The position numbers and the translations under genes were made by a program. A stretch of 5,712 bases of DNA, taken from the NCBI GenBank assembly GCA_945895265.1, contig CAMDEF010000084.1:1-5712 (forward strand). The letters run 5' to 3'. Positions within the stretch are counted from its first letter, which is position 1, and each line of letters opens with the position of its first letter. This DNA is from Bordetella parapertussis. GTDB lineage: Bacteria; Pseudomonadota; Gammaproteobacteria; Burkholderiales; Burkholderiaceae_B. The notes under the pieces were generated by a model, which saw only the letters and a list, made by a program, of their open reading frames with translations, made no database searches and was not told the DNA's origin. Below are positions 4,698-5,712 of this stretch, piece after piece.

Positions 4698-5696
4698 TTA
4701 ACTCGCAAGCAGCTTTTTAAGCTGCAGTTTTTCAATCAAGATAGTTTCTTTTTTATAGTTTTCGATCACGTATTGCCGATACTGCGCAGGGTCTAAAAAG
4801 ATCACCGGCGCATCGATTTTTTCGCAGACTGCTTTGAACTCTGGGCTATTGACAGCAACAGCGACAGCCGCCGCAAGCTTTTTCTCAATGGCGGGTTCAA
4901 GGCCTGCGGGTGCAACAACGCCGTTGGGCGCATCGTTGACCACGCCAAAGCCTAACTCTTTGAGCGTTGGCACCTCTTTGAAGCGAGGCAAGCGCTCTGC
5001 CCCCCAAGTCGCTAACAGCACGAGTTTTTTCGCCTCGACGAGTGCAGACCAAGAACTTGAATCCGCCAACATATCCACCTGGCCACCTAACAAACCTTGC
5101 AACGCGGGCGCGCCACCTTTATAGGGCACATGCGTCAGCTTGATCCCTGCCGCCAAGGCAAACTCTTCCATCCCCACATGCGTTTGACCACCGACACCTG
5201 AGGTCGAATACGTTAATTTGTCAGGATTCGCTTTCGCAAAGGCCACCATCTCAAGCAGGTTTTTAAACGGAGAGTTTGGTTGAACCACAATCCCGAAAGT
5301 TTGTGCCGAGGCCATCGCTAAAAAACTGTAGTCTTTGAGCGGATCGACTTGAACCATTCCTAACTGCGCAAACCGCGTCACAGAAATGGCGAGTTGCCCG
5401 ATCGTGTAGCCATCTGGCTTGGCAGAGGCCAAGGCTTTTGCACCAATCATGCCTGCCGCGCCTACTCTATTTTCAACCACAACAGCTTGACCCAATTCGC
5501 GTGAGGCAACTTGCGCCAACGCGCGCATTGTTGTGTCGCCCGTGCCACCTGCAGGCCAGGGGCAAATAAACGTAATCGCGCGATTAGGGAATGCAGTGCC
5601 TTGTGCAAAGGCATTGGGTAGCGCGGCACTAACCGCAGCACCGAGGCTACCTAATACTAATTGACGTCGAGTGTTTAGGCGTGATGCTTGTGTCAT
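4698..5696 (-). CDS. Bug family tripartite tricarboxylate transporter substrate-binding protein (TctC-like)
   Basis: This 332-residue periplasmic binding protein belongs to the Bug/TctC family, which captures carboxylates for TctAB-type membrane permeases. Seen: a signal peptide with R10-R11 (NTRRQLVLG), a small-residue hydrophobic core at 13-26 and a likely cleavage site after A31 (AFA|Q). The mature protein has PWPAGGTGD at 46-54 with R58, ENRVGAAGMIGA at 75-86, KPDGYTI at 93-99, YSTSGVGG at 163-170, and VPYKGGAPALQGLLGGQVDM at 190-209. Length is normal for the family. No lipobox Cys follows the signal, so it should be free in the periplasm, and the RR pair leaves Tat export possible. ATG 5696 has only a weak GAG-containing Shine-Dalgarno; 16 bases of upstream sequence remain, so any promoter is outside. 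No membrane subunits are encoded here, which is usual for orphan Bug proteins. Its position ahead of the dehydratase suggests that the ligand is the dehydratase substrate. Confidence 0.94.
   Translation of the reverse strand: MTQASRLNTRRQLVLGSLGAAVSAALPNAFAQGTAFPNRAITFICPWPAGGTGDTTMRALAQVASRELGQAVVVENRVGAAGMIGAKALASAKPDGYTIGQLAISVTRFAQLGMVQVDPLKDYSFLAMASAQTFGIVVQPNSPFKNLLEMVAFAKANPDKLTYSTSGVGGQTHVGMEEFALAAGIKLTHVPYKGGAPALQGLLGGQVDMLADSSSWSALVEAKKLVLLATWGAERLPRFKEVPTLKELGFGVVNDAPNGVVAPAGLEPAIEKKLAAAVAVAVNSPEFKAVCEKIDAPVIFLDPAQYRQYVIENYKKETILIEKLQLKKLLAS
4709..4725. repeat. Perfect palindromic hairpin at the 3' end of the binding-protein gene
   Basis: GCAGCTT at 4709-4715 and AAGCTGC at 4719-4725 form a 7-bp perfect stem with a 3-nt loop. 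On the minus strand it lies in the last codons of the binding-protein gene and ends 15 nt before the GTG start of the dehydratase. There is no T-run on that strand. It could slow 3'-5' decay of the upstream message or reduce read-through into the dehydratase, so that the binding protein is made in excess. The reverse direction has AGTTTTTC after the stem and resembles a weak plus-strand terminator. Confidence 0.45.
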
Positions 5697-5712
5697 TGTT
5701 GTCTCGTTGTAA

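Noticed and set aside
4834..5124. 96-codon plus-strand frame opposite the binding-protein gene
   Set aside because: It is antisense to the well-supported Bug gene and is a low-complexity Ala/Ser/Thr/Pro peptide without motifs.

Overview
The window looks like a chromosomal segment from a betaproteobacterium, most likely order Burkholderiales. Two things suggest this: a tripartite-tricarboxylate-type (Bug) periplasmic binding protein, a family greatly expanded in that order, and a ketopantoate-reductase-like protein with an NGIPWWW motif that I associate with Burkholderiales paralogues. Genus cannot be fixed from the sequence alone. No RNA genes, insertion sequences, CRISPR arrays or phage genes are visible.

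Layout, left to right. Bases 1-49 (+) hold the last 15 codons of a gene whose C-terminus resembles enoyl-CoA hydratase/isomerase proteins. It is followed by a clear Rho-independent terminator (59-99). Bases 100-438 are AT-rich and mostly non-coding: a CATAAT repeat cluster, one doubtful 65-codon ORF on the minus strand, a candidate promoter and a three-copy 9-bp GTTAC repeat. A ketopantoate-reductase family gene follows (439-1431, +). A 12-bp perfect inverted repeat separates it from the convergent minus-strand block.

The minus-strand block, in its own order of transcription, is: Bug solute-binding protein (5696-4698), UxaA/GarD-type sugar-acid dehydratase with fused SAF domain (4693-3167), a double ChrR-like cupin protein (3166-2513), a 189-bp gap, and an HpcH/HpaI-family class II aldolase (2323-1559). 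The first three are tightly packed, with a 4-nt gap and then directly abutting stop and start codons, so they are almost certainly co-transcribed. The aldolase has its own strong Shine-Dalgarno and may be in the same operon or have its own promoter.

Together the block reads as an uptake-and-catabolism module for a hydroxylated carboxylic acid, probably an aldonate or aldarate. The binding protein captures the acid, the dehydratase makes a 2-keto-3-deoxy acid, and the aldolase cleaves that to pyruvate (or a related 2-oxo acid) plus an aldehyde. This parallels the GarD-GarL steps of galactarate breakdown. The cupin protein has no assigned step, and the reductase-like gene could act on a keto or aldehyde product. 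The substrate and the cupin's role are inferences; the family assignments rest on visible motifs.
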